Source of the DNA: Phallusia mammillata
Lineage: Eukaryota > Chordata > Ascidiacea > Phlebobranchia > Ascidiidae
Length of the DNA: 64,000 nucleotides
Assembly (NCBI GenBank): GCA_003260075.1
Contig: QLIY01000024.1
Location: forward strand, 308,930 to 372,929
Direction: 5' to 3'
Below, piece after piece: positions 36,562 through 48,600 of the stretch. A model generated the notes under the pieces. The model ran no database searches and was not told the origin of the DNA. It worked only from the letters and a program-made list of their open reading frames with translations. Within the stretch, counting starts at the first letter, position 1; every line of letters starts with the position of its first letter. Position numbers and translations under genes: made by a program.

Positions 36562-37647
36562 CTCTAGAGCAAGCACCCGTTGAAGTAGCTGAAGAAAAAG
36601 CTTCAGTTAAATATATCTTTCCACTAAGTCAGAAAGAAACTGGATCTATTGCCCAAACGGGCAGAATCGCTGTATTAAAAACTTACCAATTCTAAACCAG
36701 CGTATAAACTGTAACCAAACTAAACACGCAGCAATAAATATATCTTTGCATTTTTTACGTTTACAAATATTCTACACCAAATTTTATCCTTGGGCTTTTG
36801 GATAAAAATTGGACAGCCCATCGCTATTTAAAACAAATCGCTTAACGTTTTTTTTTTTTCACAAAAAATCGCCTGTTGTCCGTATTTCCGACAAGTGACA
36901 TCTGTTAGATGCCAGTTTTACATAGTGACATGTGTTCAATGAGCATTAATAACTGTCACCCGAGCAGTAATTTTATCCTGAATAGAGGTTAATTAGGTAG
37001 TTCATAGTTGTAAACGGGCCTGAAATTGGATCCCGAACCCGAATCGTTTTTCAGAAGCCCGTTAAGGCCCGAAAGTTTGATTGACAGGCCTATGCATTGA
37101 GGCCTCAGAAAAGACGAATCCAATAAACACAATAACAGACAATTGATCTTGAACAAGGCGTTTTAGGACTGTTTGACATTAGGTGAGGTCCAGCAACTGG
37201 CTACTTAGCAAGTAAAATTGATTCAAAAAAACACTGACAAAGAGTATGAAGTCAGGCTCGAATTAAGTCCGTTTTTATGAAGAAACCTAAGCCCAAACTC
37301 GTCCCGAAAAGCCCGGTCCGACTTACAAATCTGAGGTAGTTTACAGAGCGCTTGTAGCTTATAGCCTATCTTAGTTAGCGTTGCTGCTGCGGCGTTTGTC
37401 CAGCTGTAAAAACAATGTAGGAATAGGCAGATTGCAGAAGCATAGCTATTTAAGCCTGTCCTTTGCATTCAATATTTAGCCTCGCATTAGCTTTTAAAAT
37501 ATCAGTTAATGATGAAATTTGGACAACGGTGTCACGTTACATCGTGCTTTATCGATTGCCCTGTTAACACCGTAATTTATTGACTGGCAGGTTGAGAGTA
37601 ACATCCAACTTGTGTAGTTTGTATTTTTCATCAGTCTTTACTATAAG

Positions 37648-37968
37648 CAGGGTTGCCATACCTTCCTTATTTCTAAGATTTGTCCTTATTTTGAAGGGCC
37701 ATGTCTTAGAAAAGTTCATTGTCCTTATTTCTAAGAAATGTCCTTAATTTTTACTTGAGTCCTTATTTTGTCTTTTTTTGAACAATTACTAATCAAATCC
37801 CTGCTACAAGTAAAAGTAAACCTAGACCTGAAATGTCGTGAGATGCACGAAGTATTTTCTACAAACAAGGATTGCTCGAACACATCGTTTCTGGCCAAAA
37901 TATTGCCTATACCCCCCCCCCATTTTTTGGTTGTCCTTATTTTTAGTTTCAAGTCGATGGCAACCCTG
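37648..37968. mobile_element. hAT-like MITE, 321 bp, GGTTGCCAT family
   Basis: Ends are CAGGGTTGCCAT and ATGGCAACCCTG, flanked by a perfect ACTATAAG duplication (37640-37647 and 37969-37976). The interior repeats a CCTTATTTCTAAG motif and carries a C10 run (37912-37921). The termini match those of the 4049-5765 element, so one transposase could mobilise both. Confidence 0.9.
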
Positions 37969-38369
37969 ACTATAAGGTTGTTGGCTCTAACCCTGTCTCG
38001 GTCGCTTGTTTTTCCTTAACCGAGAATTAAAAAGCAACAAACAAACAAATGTCTGTTTTTAAAAAAAAAATCAAATATAGGCAGTGAACACCTTATTAAA
38101 CGAAAACCGTTGTATATTTTCAATTGAAAACCTTTCTGTTTTTCAAATCCAATATTCTAAGCCGTATGATTTTTATATTTCCGTCAAATTAATGTTTTAC
38201 GCATGTTAGGGAAAACACCTTTCGAATACGAAACATTTCTTCAAGATTTTGTTTGTATTGTTGTTGTATTAAGGTGTTTTGTAATATTTAAAACCAGTAT
38301 ATTTGCATAAACTATACATGATTGTTTATTATTTTATTTAGGACAGCGCAATAACAAGATGTGAATTTG

Positions 38370-38499
38370 TTAGTGAATAACGAATATTAGGTTTTGTTTC
38401 TGCTTCGGTTTTTCTTCGGTTTTTTTTCATTAGGCCCCCCCCCCTTAGTGAATAACGAATATTAGGTTTTGTTTCTGCTTCGGTTTTTCTTCATTAGGC
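38370..38499. repeat. Direct duplication joined by a C10 run
   Basis: The block 38370-38434 restarts at 38445 immediately after ten C (38435-38444). The second copy lacks an 11-bp stretch near its end. Confidence 0.85.
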
Positions 38500-38585
38500 T
38501 AATATTAAATCTTTTTTAAAAATCTTCAGTAAAAGTTTAATGTTGGCAGCCTAGGACATGACTTCATGATGATTGTTGTCTACAC

Positions 38586-39396
38586 CAGTGGTTTTCAACC
38601 TTTTTTATCCTACAGCCCATTTTAGCCACCCAATGTAACTAAAACTCAATCTGCAGAGTATGGCAGCTGCATGCGCACTTTGTTGTTGTTGTACCCGGAA
38701 ATTTTGCACCAGAGGCATTTAATTGACCTGCCTTGACCTCTATCACTTGTTTTGTGCCTGCTGAAATTGATATTGCACGCAGACTTGAGGGTCATGCACG
38801 CCCAAGATATGGATATCGTCGGCGTCGGACTTGGGAACTGCCTTGTTCTACAGACTTGACTGAAACTGATGACCCCCTGCAAAAATGTCATCATTTTTTG
38901 ACAATAACTAGAATAAAGTTTGACTTAAGACAAAAATAATTGGCTGAGCTTGCTATCTTATATAGTTGGTTAACCTGTCATTTCACACTTACATGCTTGA
39001 TAAGTAATCCTGTATTATCAAATACTGTCTGTTCCTATGTTCTTTCGTCCATAGTGCAATGTGGCAAGTTTGTTGAGCCAATTTTCTTCTGCACATAGTT
39101 ATGTAGCGAAGCATTTAATTTTTATTGTAATTGCCATAATAGACCAAAAACAAGTTAAAATCAAATTGTGTGATTTTTTTCATGTGGTGCTACTATATAG
39201 GGCCAGAATCAATATGCAAAAAAATAACCGTACAAATAATAAGTTTATTAAAGTGATACTTATTATGGGTTTAATTTTGTCATGTTTAGCAAAGCCTTTG
39301 CAACCCAGCAAAGCCTTGCAAAGCAAAGCCTTTGCAACCCTCAGTAAAATGGCAACAACCCCAAGGGGGTCGTGACCCAGAGGTTGAAAACCACTG
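38586..39396. mobile_element. hAT-like non-autonomous element, 811 bp
   Basis: Ends are CAGTGGTTTTCAACC and GGTTGAAAACCACTG. The flanks GTCTACAC (38578-38585) and GTGTACAC (39397-39404) match at 7 of 8 positions. No transposase frame is present. Confidence 0.85.
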
Positions 39397-39483
39397 GTGT
39401 ACACTGATCAATAATGAGTCATGCTTGTTAATGATTTAAAGCTATATGTTTGCCATTCAAAAATATTGTCATTACCAGTTTAT

Positions 39484-39666
39484 TTTAGGTATCTGTTAAA
39501 ATGTGACATTATTTGTGACCTGTAAACCTCATAGGACTAGTTCACCTATAGTCCAATTGTAGTTCCAATCCCCCCCCCCCTTTAGGTATCTGTTAAAATG
39601 TGACATTATTTGTGACCTGTAAACCTCACAGGACAAGTACACCTATAACCCAACCAGAGTTTAAAT
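39484..39666. repeat. Direct duplication joined by a C11 run, just upstream of HACE1
   Basis: The 86-bp block 39484-39569 restarts at 39581 after eleven C (39570-39580). The copies differ at about six positions, an allele-like divergence. The duplication ends within about 20 bp of the HACE1 start codon, so it lies in the promoter or 5' UTR. Confidence 0.85.
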
Positions 39667-39673
39667 TAGTAAA

Positions 39674-42600
39674 ATGTGGAGTCCTACACAGCAGATCCGT
39701 CTTCTTGCACAGTCACTGAGGACCGGTCGAAGTGTAGAACTGCCAAAAGGTACAGAGTTTTAACTAGGTTTTGAAGTCAGACTTGGTTCAGTAGAATCAC
39801 ATTTTTGAAGTGGTGCCAAATTTGTGTTGTTAAATATTGTTAAGTAGAATCACATTTTTGAAGTGGTGCCAAATTTGTGTTGTTAAATATTGTTAAGTCA
39901 GAGCATTCGCTTGATTATAAGCTGCCCATGGTAGTAACCCAAATGTAAAGGTGTCAAAACATAATGTAAGCTGCATGTGATGATGTTAGATACTTGTTTA
40001 TGTTACTATATAGTATATCTATTTATTAACAATTTTTAGTCACGTAAATAATTGTACCAAACAGAGCGTATGCTGACATGCAATGCTTATGTGCCAAAGA
40101 ATTTTAAACACCAAATAAATCAAACAGTGGGGTGTAGAAATACCGGTATGATATTCGAATGTAAGCCGCATAAACTGTTGGATAGAAAGCATTATTAGTT
40201 GCTAACAATCGAATAAATACAGTAGTTCGATTGTTAATTGGCTCCCTGACTTTGGGTTTCATTATATAATAAAATGTACTTATCCTGGTATAAGCTACAC
40301 CAGCAGTTCTCAAACTGTGCATCGCGACACTCTGGTGCGTCGTTTCAATTTTCCAAGGGTGTCGCAAAATAGGTCTGTTTCATGGATTTTTGTAGTTGTA
40401 TCAATAAACACAACTTTGATAATAAGTTTCCCCATTAACTTTTATTTGCTGGTGTGTCACAAATCCAGAAAACCTTTCCTGGGGCGTCGCAACAAATAAA
40501 GTTTGAGAACCACTGAGCTACACAGTCATTTTTGTTTTCATAGATCCTGAGTCTGCATTGTCACTTCTTCTTCCTATGGTTTTTGCCAATCAGTACAAGT
40601 AGGTGCTTACTGCATATGTTTGTTTACAGGAGCAAAGTGTTAATGCCTCTTGCCAACTATGGGAAATTGGGGATACTACAAAGCTACATGTCTTATTTCA
40701 GTATATTTTGATTTTCAGCTAATTTTATTTATCTCATCAGATTTAGTTTAATCTGGGTAGCAGTGTTTCTATTTTTTAGCTTATGGAAACCATACAGACA
40801 TGCTTAAAATTGAAAGGGTTTTATTATTTTTGACTTATTTCTGTAATGTTTTCTCTATAACTTTTTTTAGCGCACTGGGAAAAATATAATGTGGTGCAGA
40901 TAATTTCAATATCACTAGTTTTAGTTTATTGTGTAATGAAGCCAGGAAAATATTCCAGTTAATTGCATATTTCAGTCAGTTACATAAAAAACAATATTGA
41001 AGTTGCATTCAAAATCACCTGTATAAACCACTAAACAATTTCGCAATCCCAATAATGACTGAAAATTAATTTTAAAAGTAAAAGAAACTAGGATTTTGTC
41101 CTTGCTCTTTTTAATGCTTCTTTTAGAGTTAATGATTTAGCAACTTTGCATTACCCAGTTTTATGAACTTTATGAATTAATGTCAAATTTTTGTTTTTCT
41201 TTGAATATTTTGACCCTTTATCTATAATTGTTTCAAAAATAGATATACATGCTTTCAGGTCAATTGGGGATTTGTTGAACAACTCAACATTCAATGTCAA
41301 CTATTCATATGGATGGGCACAAAGAACATTAATGCACATAGCTGCTAAGTAACATATTTTTTTACTTGTTTGATGGTGGTAGGTTTGATATCACAATTAG
41401 TAAAAACAAATGCTCAAAACAGTAATTTTGCAAATTTCCCCCCCCCCGGGGATTTGTTGAACAACTCAACATTCAATGTCAACTATTCATATGGAAGGGC
41501 ACAAAGAACATTAATGCACATAGCTGCCAAGTAACATATTTTATTACTTGTTTGATGGTGGTAGTCAGTTTGATATCACAATTAGTAAAAACAAATGCTC
41601 GAATTAGTAATTTTGCAAATTTTGATTTAAATGTTTTCTGTATATATTTGTAAAAAAGTTTTTATATTTTACAGTTAATTCTAACTTAGCAATGCAACTT
41701 ATTTGTATTAAATTACACTAACTGCGAAAAAAGTAATAAAATTTAGTTTTAATTTCTATTACCTAAGTTATCATATCCTAAAAATGTGCGATTTTTTGTT
41801 TTTAGTTGTGGTCATTGGGAGTGTATAAATGTTCTGCTAGCACATGGTGGCGATCCTAACATACAAGACATATCTGGCAGCACAGCTTTACACCTAGCAG
41901 CAAAAAATGGGTAAGTGACAAAAATTGAGACAATCATTTACAAACCAATACAGTTAAATGTGGTTAGAAACTGTTTAATTGCATTGGAATGGTTATATTG
42001 TAGGCCCGCCTCGACTGGGTCCACCAATATCCCACCCCCAGTTGTCTTTACCAACATAGCACCAACCTCACTTTCTTGTGAGCCCCAGTCACACAACGCC
42101 TTATAATGAGTAGCATATTTAGCTCTCACCCACCAATTGTGCCCACCACTTTTATGTGTTCAATATTGGTTCAATGTTGTGCAGCTATTTCCAGCTGGGT
42201 AACTTTTGTAGTGCTACTGTGTTCTATGTTTTGTAACACCAAGTGAAATAAACTCAACTCAACTCATAGGGATCATAAATCCCAAGCTTTACACAGTAAA
42301 TCACATATGCCAGTTAATTGCACAATATCTTGGCAAATTGGTTATGCCGTTAAGTAGATTTTCTGTGCATATACAAATGCAATTCTGTTACAGACAAAAG
42401 CGATGTGTGGAAAAACTTTTGGAGCATGGTGGTGACCCTAACTTGCCTGGGAATGATGGAGCAACCACTATACATTGGCTAGCGGTAACTACTTAATATA
42501 AGTGTGTGTATAAATTATGTGTCTGGATTTAAAAAAAATCCAGCTGCCACTTGGCTGGCCTTGGTTGTGCATGCAAAAGGTTGCCAAAATCCTGGTCTAC

Positions 42601-45600
42601 AGGCTTTGGGCTTAATGGGCAGGCCAGTGATATCGAAACAAAATTAAATTTTAACCAATTTGAGCTACATGTTGGCATTATGTATCTCATTTAACAGCAA
42701 TTAGTAATTTAATGTTTGTTAATTTTTTGACAGACAAATGGACGGCATGAAATATTAAAATCGGTACTGACACGAACTCATCAACTAAATGTGTTGGATT
42801 ACCATGGACACACTCCTATGCATGCTGCTGCTCGAAATGGACATGTGAAAGTACACATTTTTTATTGTTTTGTTTAAGTGAAAATTAAATGTTTTCAAAA
42901 ATGACAGCCCAATTAAATACTTGGTAACATTTTCATTTTCACAACAAAATGTAAGACTGAACTTACTTCAATTTTTATGTTCAAGACAAGATTCTTGTAT
43001 GTTCAAGATTCTTTGAACTGAAATAACCAAAGTATTTTAAAAAAATAGCATTGATTCTTGATCGTAGGGTTACACATATTTAATAGAGTTCAAAAAAATG
43101 GGAAAAGAGGCAGCATTTTTTTATGGAATACTGAACATTAAATTAGGTTAAGGGTGTTATTTCATCTAACTCAGGGGCGGGCAGCTTCTCCAGTCGGCGG
43201 GCCTGATATGGGAAAATGAAGTACTTGGCGGGCCGGATTCCTGAATCGATACATTATTCGCGTATTTATCCAGTGATTTAAAACGTATTTTTGACCACCT
43301 AAACNACAATCAAGAACGTCACAATTACAATACAGTCCAAACAATCTAACTGATATAACATAAAATTATTCACCACAGCAAATTTAATGCATACACAACA
43401 GACTTAGATACTGCTATAACACTAACTAGGCTACACGTGTGGAAACAAAGGAAACCGTGAAAGCAGGCCACACACAAAGTTGGCAGTTATGCCGTAACAA
43501 TGGGTGTATGGTGCAATGGTAACAACGGCGGGAAAGTTTTTTGCTATTGGGGAGCGTTACTGTCCGTTGCAACTATAATTTGACGTAGTAAGCAAGTAGT
43601 AGGGGATTGCGGCAGGCTGTGGCCGCGGGCCACAATATCATGTAAGACCAGAAACTGTTTGCGGGCCGCTCAAAATCCCGTCGCGGGCAGGATCCGGCCC
43701 GTGGGCCGTATGTTGCCTGCCCCTGATCTAACTATACCAGTTTTTTGTTTGCTATTTTAGCACAGTTTTACTGTTTGTGAATATTAGTTGTTTTGCTTTT
43801 TTACTGGAATTGACAACCACAAGAAGTCCCACTGTATACCTTTTGTGCACCATAAACCTGGTAATAATCAGTTTGGTCAGAGTCTAACAAACTCTTTGCC
43901 TTCACAGGCTATGGAATGCCTTATAAATGATGGCGCTGATTTGAATTTTGCCAATCAACAAGGTGTAACTCCAATGCATGCTGCTTGTTCAACTGGACAA
44001 CGAGATGCAATTGCATTGTTGATTGAAAAGCATGCCAGTACCCTGCCTGACAGCTCTGGTGTGACACCTTTGGATCTATGCATGCAGGTTGTGATATATA
44101 TATGGTCTGTAGTTTTGTATGCCTAGATAGGTGTAATATGGATTGTATTTTGAGGGAACAGTTTACTTTAAAGCTGTTTTGTGACTTTTAAGTGACCAAA
44201 TAAATTAAAATAACAACCTGTACTTCTAAGCCTTTATTGGTCACATAAAAATATATAAAAAAACATGGTGTGTTTTAATAATGTTTTGCGTAGTATCATT
44301 ATTTAAGCCTACGTACTTAAGAGATTGAAAAAACTAAACTGTATACCTAATGATTGGAAACTTTTAATACACAAATTTTGCATACTTTTTAATTTACCTG
44401 CATACTTCTTTTGAACAAGTTTGGACTAAAGCCTTTGTAGAAGCTGGCTGAAAAGGCAGGTTGTTTTTTACCATTTATTATTTGCAGGGTGGTTATGGTG
44501 TTGCTTCAGAAATTCTACTGAAAAGTGGTGAAAAAAATTTAAATGTTTTTCTGAATAAAGCAGTTTATAACTTGGACATTGATTTTTCCAAGGTATGTTG
44601 TTTATAATTGCTACAAAAGACTCATTTCTTTGTGCTGTTATAGTAGCTGTAATTACTTTCTGGGTGACATTTTTGTCTCGCTTGGTGTTGTTGTTGTTTT
44701 GGAAAAATGCAGTTAAAAGCTGAAGCCAAAAAAATACATAAAATTCTTGTGATTTAAATAAAAGTCATTGCGTTTCAGGTCACGGAATGTTTCAGCTATT
44801 TGTTTACAACTGACATGTTTGTTACATTGCACAACAAAATATCTGCTGTATTGTGCGACTGTGGATTTCAACTGATTAGCTTAAGTTCCGACTACAAACG
44901 TTTGGTAAGCTGCTATCAATGCAAATGTGTTTATATTCAGCTTAAAGAAATATTTTTTTACAGGTTGAATCTTTAGATCGAGCAAAACAAATTTTTCTTG
45001 CGATGATAAAACACGTTTCAAAATCTACAGGTATTGTTACTGTGGTGGTAAAAAATATTTTTTAAAGTCAGTTTACTGTAATTTATGTAATTTGTTTGGT
45101 CTTTTATGCCGTATTTACAAAGTTATTTTATCTGCGGACTTGTTTTTGTGTAGCTAAAAAAATTGTGATTCAACTTTTAAATGGATAGTTTTACAACTTT
45201 TAAATGGATAGTTACAACCTTATGTGTATATCGACAAGCATGTAAAGGTTTGGTAAATTTAGGACCAAATATGAATTACAAGGTGAAAAACAGCAGACCG
45301 TTTTAGAAATTTGTTGTCAAGTATATCTATGTGTAGAATTGTGATGTGGTATTTCGGGTAAGTAGCACACAAAACAAGGGCACACTGACAAGGTAGCGTT
45401 GTGTTTTGTGTTAAATGTAATTTACTAATCTATAGACACAACTCTGACCAGGAAAAAAGTATATGAGGACAATTTAAGTAGTCTAACTCCATTGTGGAAT
45501 GCACTGGATGATTGGCTAGCATTGCTTGAGAAAGGTATACACATAAAAGTGTGATTGTATTGCTGTTTTTTTTTCTGGAAGTGGACACTGCCACAAAAGT

Positions 45601-48600
45601 TAAAAATATCTCTGCCTGGTCAAAATATTAGTGGATTTTTTTTATTTCCACTGTAAATGACCAAATTTTGATATATATTGTAAAAATAATACCAGTTTAT
45701 CATAATATTCTGAAACAAATTCCCCAATTTCTCTGCCACTGTACATGACCAAATTTTGGAATTAAAAAAATAACAAATTTTTACCCAGTATTCAAAGACA
45801 TAGTCTCATTGTTATTTTTTAAAAACACCATATTTTTACCATAATATTTCAGACAATGTCTTATTATTTCATTGGCATGTATTAATTCCATGTTAAAACA
45901 GATGCAAATGCTCACATGGAAAAAATAGCAGAAAATGAACATACAGAAGAAACACTAATTGTCAAAATGAGTGAACGACTCTGTGCACTTATACATACTA
46001 TGCATGCTTGCACTATCAGTCTGCAAAAAAACATACTGTAAGTATGTTAAGTTTTGATGAAAAAAATCTTTTTCCATTTATTGCATAGTCGATTTCTTGA
46101 AAAAGTTACATGCCAAGTGCAGTAAACCATGGTTAATATGGACCTGTTTAGAAATTTTGTGAAAAAATTTTTCATTAAAAAAAAATTCAGCGAAAATGCG
46201 AAAATGCGAAAATACGAAAATACGGAGAGGGCCCATTAGTTTTTGCTTGCAAAACAATCATGAGTGTATGTTGAATGGTGTGTAAATCGCTAAATATGAC
46301 ATAGAATATATAAATGGAAACATATAGGAAAGCCACCCTTGTAGTTGCAACTGCAATTAAACTCCTATTGTTCAAAAATTAGAAAAAGGTCTTCTCAATT
46401 TACATCCTTTGTGGAGCGACATATGATTGTTCTAAAGTGTTTCATTTCTATAAACCCTTCAATCATTTTCAAGGTTGGTTTTTGCTTGATAATGTACTTA
46501 CACATAACTCTATGATGAACTTTTTTTAGCATTTCAGCTTTGTATTCAGCAGCGAGCAACTCCTATCAATTTTTCTCAGTCACATAAAAAGTCAACCTTT
46601 CGAAATACGTTACAACTGGTTTTACGAAAACCTGGATCAACATTCAGTAACTGCAATAAGTGTTGCAGAGGCAACTGTTTTTAAGGTAACATTTAAAAGG
46701 CCAGAACCTTGGTATTTTAGTATTCTAGAAATGTCCCTAAATACTTTAGCCTTTAAATTACAGGCTAGTGTTATTACTTTGTATGATATATTGTCAAGGT
46801 TGCCAACTGGTTAGCACTAGTTATATACCAAATTTTTTGTTTGCCGAATTTATGGTGATTTAGTCAAAAACAGATTTTTTTACGAACATATAATGAGCAA
46901 ACAGTGTCTTTTTCACCTATTTGCATTCAACATCATATCAACTAGTATAATTATCCACTGTTTGCATGGCACTAACGTTTACGTTTTTGTGTTAAAACCT
47001 TTCGATTGGTAAGATTTGTGTTGTTATACGTGTATAACCGTATTACAAAACTTTGTTATTTTTTGTAGGTCGACCGCCAAAAAATATTTCAAGATAGCTG
47101 CTCTGCATTTAATGACATGGATGTTAGAAACGTTAAACAGCATTTTTCTGTCCAATTTAAAGATGAAGAGGGCATGGTATGTTTTTTATTTATCTGTAAT
47201 GAACACATTAATTGCTACAGTTTAAAATGTTCGACAAACCATCCAATGAAATTTATGTGTAAAATGAAAAAATATTTGTTTGAGAAAAGGTGAACAGAAG
47301 TTTATAACTAGGATCAGCCAAGTAGACCAGCGATCACGGCACACTCATATATAAATCATAGTATGTCAGGTCGATACCAAATCAGCTGGTCAACAAGCAT
47401 TCTCACATGGCAAGGCATAGCCTAGAAAAATCTAGCCTTTGGTTTTAACTGAGTACTGGTCAATCTAGTAATCCCCTACCACAAAACTGACATGTGCAGT
47501 ACAAATGAAAGGCTTACCGCTGGTAAAGGGCAAGTCCCGGAAAGACTCCTGTTGTGGGTTTGAATCCCACCGCAGGCTAGAAACCTTACCATATGGGAAT
47601 GCGTGGTGTCTGGCTGATTCGGTATAACGCCTCTAATAGGCCTGGCTTACTATGATTTGTTTGAGAAAAGTGTTTGTATGTATCTTGCTAGGGAGATGGA
47701 GTGATGCGCGAGTGGTTAAGTTTGCTGTCGAGCGAAATCATGAATCCACAGTATGGTCTGTTTTCTCCCTCTGCTGATGGCTGCTCTTTTCAACCCAATC
47801 GACATTCTGCGATTAACCCTGACCACCTTGTCTACTTCAAGTAAGGTTAACCAACATTTTTTTAGCCAGTAAAAAGACTTTTTGCATGGGCTCTTTTGTG
47901 GGTTACAGATTGTGCAGTAGGCATGTGTTGTGACATTTCAACAAAATTTCCACTGGACTTGTCTGTTTTTTATTATAGTAATACATAACACACTAGGAAC
48001 TTTACAAACAATCTGTTGGTTATCAACTTATTATTTTAAATGTAACCTATGTTTTGCACTGATGAGACCTTGTAGGTCAAAAGAGTGTACACGGCCTACG
48101 GCTTATTCAAGATTTTTGAGTTGTAGCATCCAAACAGTGAAAATAAATTATGTTATTTTAGGTTTGCTGGAAAGATTTTGGGCCTTGCACTTTACCGCGG
48201 ACAGTTTGTCAACGTCACATTTACATCTTCATTCTATAAACACTTGCTTGGCATAAAAGTGAACTACATGGATGTAGAATCAATTGACCCAGAATATGCC
48301 AAAAACTTACAGTGGATTCTTGACAATGACATCACTGACTTGGGTATCAAAAAAAGTGGAATTATTTTTTAGTTTAATGCTGGATTGGAAACTGTTTAAC
48401 TATGTTTTAGGTTTGGAGCTCTCATTTGTTGTTGAAACTGACGTGTTTGGTGTAATGCAAGAGTTAGAATTGAAGAAAAATGGATCCAAGATTTTGGTTA
48501 CTCAAGTAAAAAAATTGTTTTTTTTATCAAACATGAGTATATATTACAGTTGTGGCATGTGCTCATTTATTCAACATATGTGATATCATTGACAAATATA

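Larger units (their letters stand above)
35496..38585. other. Intergenic region with MITEs
   Basis: No gene is recognised. It contains an orphan hAT-like right end (CGGGGAACCACTG, 36201-36213), the MITEs at 36222 and 37648, a tRNA/SINE-like tail just after 37976, and a C10-joined duplication at 38370-38499. Confidence 0.5.

Noticed and set aside
46089-46121. Candidate HACE1 exon reading RFLEKVTCQ
   Set aside because: It resembles the expected RFIEFVCK but leaves the phase unresolved and the rest unmatched. The exon at 46383-46473 ([20 protein letters not shown]) fits better and restores phase on both sides.
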